A DNA stretch of 64,000 nucleotides from NCBI RefSeq assembly GCF_034190915.1, contig NW_026947484.1:208766657-208830656 (forward strand), read 5' to 3'. The translations under genes were made by a program, and so were the position numbers. Positions 59,526 to 64,000 of this stretch are shown one piece after another. Origin of the DNA: Cavia porcellus (taxonomy: Eukaryota; Chordata; Mammalia; Rodentia; Caviidae). How positions within the stretch are numbered: position 1 is the first letter of the stretch; each line of letters starts with the position of its first letter. The notes under the pieces are model-generated. The model had not been told where the DNA came from, searched no databases, and was given only the letters and a program-made list of their open reading frames with translations.

Positions 59526-60962
59526 TACTGTTCTGTTCTGTATAGTCAACGCGTGAGAAGAGAGGCATAGAAAACACATTGGAACTACTTTCAGATTTCT
59601 GTAACTCACTGGCCTCTTTGCTAAGAATGAGTTCAGTTCTGTGCCTTGTAGCCTTGCAGGCATGGGGAATAAGCAATTGGGGCAGAAGCCAGGCGTTTTG
59701 CCACAGACACTTTTCTTTGAGATGGGGTTCAGGGCGTTCCATCTGTTCAGGTCCCCCAGGAACTGGAACTCGGCTCTTTAGTCCATCAAGCATCTGGTGA
59801 GTTTTTGCCTGGAATTCAACTTTTTGATCATAGCAGCCTCACTTCCAGAGGACCCGCAGATTTTTATTTTCCATCATTTTCAACAGATGCCCTATAGCCT
59901 AGAAACATATCAGCAGTTGGCGTAATGAATCGTGGTGCTTTCAGATATCAGGCTAGCGTAACATGGAGTGGTAGGGGTTCAGTGACATTTTAATCCTGAG
60001 GACTGATACACTTTATAGAATATGACATTTTTCAGCCCAGCAGAAAGCAGTAATGAACATTTCAGATTGAACATTTCCTCTTAATGTCAGTCCCCATGGA
60101 GTATCTTGTAGGAATTATCCTGTTTGTATGTGCACTGGCACTTGCGTTTGTGCCTTTCATTAGTCAATATTAATCAATATTTCCTATGTAAAAGACTATA
60201 CTAAAAGTGGAGATCACTTAGAGAAGCAAGATAATGCACTTAGAATTTAGGATGGCAATAAAGACAAACACAGAATTACAAGACAAACTATAAGTGAAAC
60301 ATGAAAAATTACCCTGAAAATACAACAGAAGCTGTGATTAACTTTGGCAGAGGAAATCCATAATAATTTCAAAGAGAAGGTGTGGAAATAATCCGAGTTA
60401 CCCTGTTTGCTCAATCAATCCCAGAATTGAAAAATAATAAATGATGTAAGGAATAATAAAATACATAGCAAAGAAAGAATAAAAGACTCCATGGAAATAT
60501 GATTTTGTTACTTTATCATATCTGAGGCATATTAGGAAAATAAATTGGAAATTCTCCAAAATGCACATTTTACATTTCTTGTTATTTCTTCTATTATGAG
60601 ATAATATACTCATGTCTTTTGTTCTTTGGATCAAAGTGTTTATGTGTGAAAGAAAATTAATTCTGTGAGGGGTAACTGATTTTTTTCCAGGAAAATCATG
60701 ACTATTGGAATACATTTAAAACAATATATTACTTTAAAATGAAAATAATACCACTATCATTCAGAAGCATGAAATTTTGAATAATAGGAACTGAGATTTT
60801 TATCTTTGTTTAGTAATATTTTATGCACAGAGAAACTGATTTTTTGAGTGCTTATTTTAGTTTTATGTGTATTATTAGGTGGGTACTGCATACCAGTACC
60901 TTGTGACATATCACAGGGGTAAGAATACCAATTTGATATACTGGAGGTTACTATGAGTGAAG
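59526..60962. other. Intronic stretch, no gene
   Basis: AT-rich DNA; nothing recognised. Confidence 0.55.
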
Positions 60963-61104
60963 ACAGATAGAGATAGAGATAGGGATAGGTATAGGGATAG
61001 GGATAGGGATAGGGATGGGGATGGGGATGGGGATAGAGATAGAGATAGAGATGATAGGGATAGGGATAGGGATAGAGATAGGAGTAGGGATAGAGATATA
61101 GAGT
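60963..61104 (+). repeat. Imperfect hexanucleotide (GGGATA)n minisatellite-like tract
   Basis: About 140 nt of GGGATA, GGGGAT and AGAGAT units. Many GGG runs spaced by ATA or AT could form G-quadruplexes in DNA and in the sense transcript. The unit resembles, but is not, the TTAGGG telomere unit. Open frames reading Asp-Arg repeats (+) and Pro-Ile repeats (-) are consequences of the repeat. Confidence 0.95.
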
Positions 61105-61516
61105 GGGAGGAGAAAGGGGGTCTTGTAAATTTGAGTCAAATAAATACCAAATAACTCATTTTAGAGAATTCATTAAATTACATGTGCATAGTTTTATGAT
61201 TAAACAGACTTGGGCTCTTAACTCTGGCTCCTTAGACCTGAGCCAGAGAGTTCAGTGTTCTTACATTTCAGTTTTCCTGCCTGCAGACTCGGTAGACCTG
61301 TGTATCTGAAATCCTGAGAGTGGTGCCTGATGTACTGTGATGTCTCAGTAGAGCTCTGCTAATAATCTATTGTTATGGTGAATACTGGCTACACCTGCCT
61401 TGTAGATAGGCCCTGCTCATAAACATATGACCCATGTAGTCATACGGGGCACCACACAGGGAAGAACCTGCTCTGGATTTAATATCTCCCTGTTTACATC
61501 ATGAAATTCAGAACTT
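61105..61516. other. Intronic stretch, no gene
   Basis: Nothing recognised. Confidence 0.6.
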
Positions 61517-61566
61517 TATTTTTGGTGCTGGGATCCATGCTCTATCACTGAGCTACATTCCCACCC
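61517..61566 (-). mobile_element. ID-type SINE remnant, antisense, internally deleted
   Basis: TTTTTGGTGCTGGGATCCAT joined to CTCTATCACTGAGCTACATT. The middle of the ID (GCCAGGCAGGC part) is missing. Confidence 0.6.
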
Positions 61567-64000
61567 GTTAGCTTTAGAATAAAGAACTCCCTGTTTTTAT
61601 TTTGTATTGATCCCAATAAATATGAGGAGGATTTTACAGACAAGGTTAGGAGATTTTGTTCACACTCTCTCATTTTATTTATTTGTTTGTTATTTTAGTG
61701 TACCAACAACTTGGTTCAGAGGTTAAAGGTGGTGATCACAAGTTGTTTCTAACACTGTCAAGGCCACATAACTATGTAAAAGACGTTAGAAGAAAATCTC
61801 TGTTTATTAATCCTATGAACAATGTGAATTCATCTTTTGTTACTATAAATTGCAGCTTCCATCTCTTTGAATATCATACATTAGTAACAATATTTCAGAA
61901 TTGGTAAACCTAGAATTTTCAGAAAAATACGGGTATCTTGTTAATGTACTGAATTAGGAATAATTTATTTTTATAGTCCAAATACAAGTAATTTCTTTGG
62001 TTAATGTCATTGTCACCAATATGTTTTGATTAACATTATGCTTAAGAAAAATTTATTGTATTCAGTATCTGTAAAGAGAATCACATAAGTGAGTCCTAAA
62101 TATTGGTTGGACAGTAAGAATTGAATTTGTTAACATTTTCTTCTCTGACATCCCCAGCCTAAAAAGTATGAAAAGATTGAAGTCAATCCCTCTCCAGCAT
62201 TACAAATTATTATTTATAAGCAAAAAGTTATTTGGTTTCTCATTTATTAGTAAACTTGCTAATATAAAATTATATAGAATATATTGTGGAACAATTTCTA
62301 AACAAAGATATGCAAGACTAGTTTTTCGATACTTCAAAAGATAAACGCCCAATCAACAACTTGGAGACTACTAGGAGATCTGCTGTTCAAGATACGATGT
62401 GTAAACCAGCAGCATGATTATCACCTTGGTGCTAATTAAAGGTGGAAAGAATCAGAACCTACCAAGTAAGGTAGTAACATGCCCAGTTGATTTCATATGC
62501 ACAGCAAAGCTTGAGAATCATTGAGCTGCTGCACCTCAACCAGCATGTTATGTCAACATCATTGGTTGGTGCACACTTGGCGTGTCACTAAACACTGCCA
62601 GTTAACCTAGAAGAGGATATACATCAGTTGCAATGTAAATCTGGATTTTAAGAGATTAACATCCTCAATTTAGTAGCTCAGTAGTGAAAGCTGAGAGTTA
62701 TAAATGAAGTCTCAGCATCTCAAAATGCTACCATTGCACAGAAACACTGTTTCCTCCAAGTCCCTAACAAGCCAGAGATGGAAATTATGTTGTCTTCATC
62801 TGATTTCACTTAGGACAAATAACCTACAGACATCTGTAGGGATAATACTCCACCAATTCAAATTATGAAGTAAAAGTTTCACAGTGAAGTGAATTTACTA
62901 TCCAAGTAATAAACTTTTAGTTCTAAAATAATAGAACCAAACTCCTGACCATTAAGGTAAAATGCTTGTATGTTTTACTAACAATTTAAATTAGGTCTTC
63001 ATTTTATTTGCAGCATACTGCTTTCCTAGCAAATTTCCTTACCTTGTCAAAATGCTGGAAACCTTGTGTGCAGGTTTACTTAGACTAATTATCATTTCTG
63101 CATGGTAGTATTCTTACACTGAATTTCTTATGTAATCCTTGGAAGGGAGTGTAACCTTAGCACAGCTTGCTAACTTAGATTTCTCTGTATTTGTTTCCAT
63201 TTTAATGATTTTGTAATATAATGTTTTATGACCAAAGGAAGTAAACTCAAGGACTTGAGGTATTAAAGGAATCGTTTAGGAAAGCCCTGCTCCTTCCAGA
63301 AGCATTTTATAAAGAGCCCTTAGAGATATCTGTGGAGTATGGCACCTCTGAAAACTAAAACACTGTGATCTGAAGTTTCCTTGAGAACTAAATGAGCAAA
63401 GGGTACCTTAACTTAGTGCAAAATGACACCATTATTCCCGGTAACAGTATGGGCAGCCATTAAGTTACCATTATAGCAAGACAGTTCTGCCTGAACTGCC
63501 AGATAACTTGGCAGAAGAAAGAGCTATCACAAACTCCTCCAAAATTCCATTGGGACACAAAATTGTATGTCATTTTTTTTTTTTTTATCTTTCCCTACAC
63601 TGTTTCCCTAAATCCAACTTGTAACTAGAGACTATTTGTTCTTGAAAACATATAAATAATGTTGAAAATATCCAGCCATCTCCGCCCCCACTCAGGAATA
63701 TGCAGCATTTTAAAAATTTGTAATAATTTACAGTCAATAAATTTCATATTTATGTCTTTGAAATACAGAAAACAAGAGAAACAATTACAATGGAAGTGAC
63801 ATACCTGAAAGAGTAAAATTAGTTTTTCATTAAACAATACTTAAGATTCTTGAATTAAAAACCCCTTTTCTCCAATTATAAAACTTTATTATTTATTTAT
63901 TTATTTAGCCCAAAAAGGAAGAATTGACTGAGGATTACATGGGTAGCTTTGTAAAGGCACACGTGCAACATAGGTAAATAGATAGTGATATAAGAAGGAA
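61567..64000. other. Intronic stretch to the window edge, no gene
   Basis: AT-rich. A T-run at 63572-63586 and a (TTTA)n at 63887-63907 are the only simple repeats seen. Confidence 0.55.

Larger units (their letters stand above)
52112..64000 (+). other. NRXN1: NRXN1 intron downstream of the second LNS2 exon (5' part)
   Basis: The intron begins GTAAATATCT. Read-through from the exon meets an in-frame TGA at 52148-52150 after 12 extra codons. The next neurexin exon should start VVYKNNDV; no open frame with that peptide is present, so the intron runs past the window edge. Its repeats are listed separately. Confidence 0.9.

Noticed and set aside
59356..59793. A 145-codon minus frame
   Set aside because: It runs partly through a dispersed repeat, and overlapping frames exist on both strands. 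Chance reading through repeat sequence.
60963..61104. Interstitial telomere repeat
   Set aside because: The unit is GGGATA/GGGGAT, not TTAGGG.
52112..64000. The next neurexin exon (VVYKNNDV...)
   Set aside because: No open frame encoding it is present, so it must lie beyond 64000.

Overview
The window is mammalian nuclear DNA: AT-rich, CpG-poor and almost entirely intronic. It lies inside one very large gene on the + strand. Three short exons between 48544 and 52111 encode part of the second laminin-G/LNS domain of an alpha-neurexin. Paralogue-specific residues ([28 protein letters not shown], and KLHCS in the splice insert) point to NRXN1 rather than NRXN2 or NRXN3. The interspersed repeats (tRNA-Ala-like ID SINEs, Alu-like B1 monomers and a B1+ID fusion) indicate a rodent. 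The ID consensus, with a GATAAAAAGGAAAAAGAC-type tail, suggests the beaver/kangaroo-rat group (Castorimorpha), but the species cannot be fixed from this sequence alone.

Layout. Positions 1-48543 are the 3' part of a long intron, the one that follows the splice-site-1 region. It is filled with old L1 3' ends, ID and B1 SINEs, an antisense solo LTR at about 8070-8471, LTR-like fragments and microsatellites. Then come exon 48544-48845 (302 nt), a 2.05-kb intron, the splice-site-2 (SS2) microexon at 50896 with two alternative donors (24 or 45 nt), a 1.0-kb intron, and exon 51950-52111 (162 nt). Positions 52112-64000 are the 5' part of the next intron. The next coding exon (VVYKNNDV...) is not in the window.

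How the parts work together. The first exon ends and the third begins on a codon boundary, and both microexon forms are multiples of three. Skipping, the 8-residue insert (HSGIGHAM) and the 15-residue insert (HSGIGHAMVNKLHCS) therefore all keep frame. This is the classical neurexin SS2 switch at the rim of LNS2. The DNA around the microexon is rich in candidate splicing signals. Four ACTAAC motifs (QKI/STAR-type) lie in 82 nt just upstream. Three TGCATG (RBFOX) motifs lie in 215 nt downstream, with three more ACTAAY motifs beyond them. A strong G-quadruplex motif lies about 420 nt upstream. This cluster is the most interesting signal in the window.

No other protein-coding gene, tRNA, rRNA, CRISPR array or bacterial/viral gene is supported. 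Most open frames of 60-150 codons in the introns are chance or repeat-derived.
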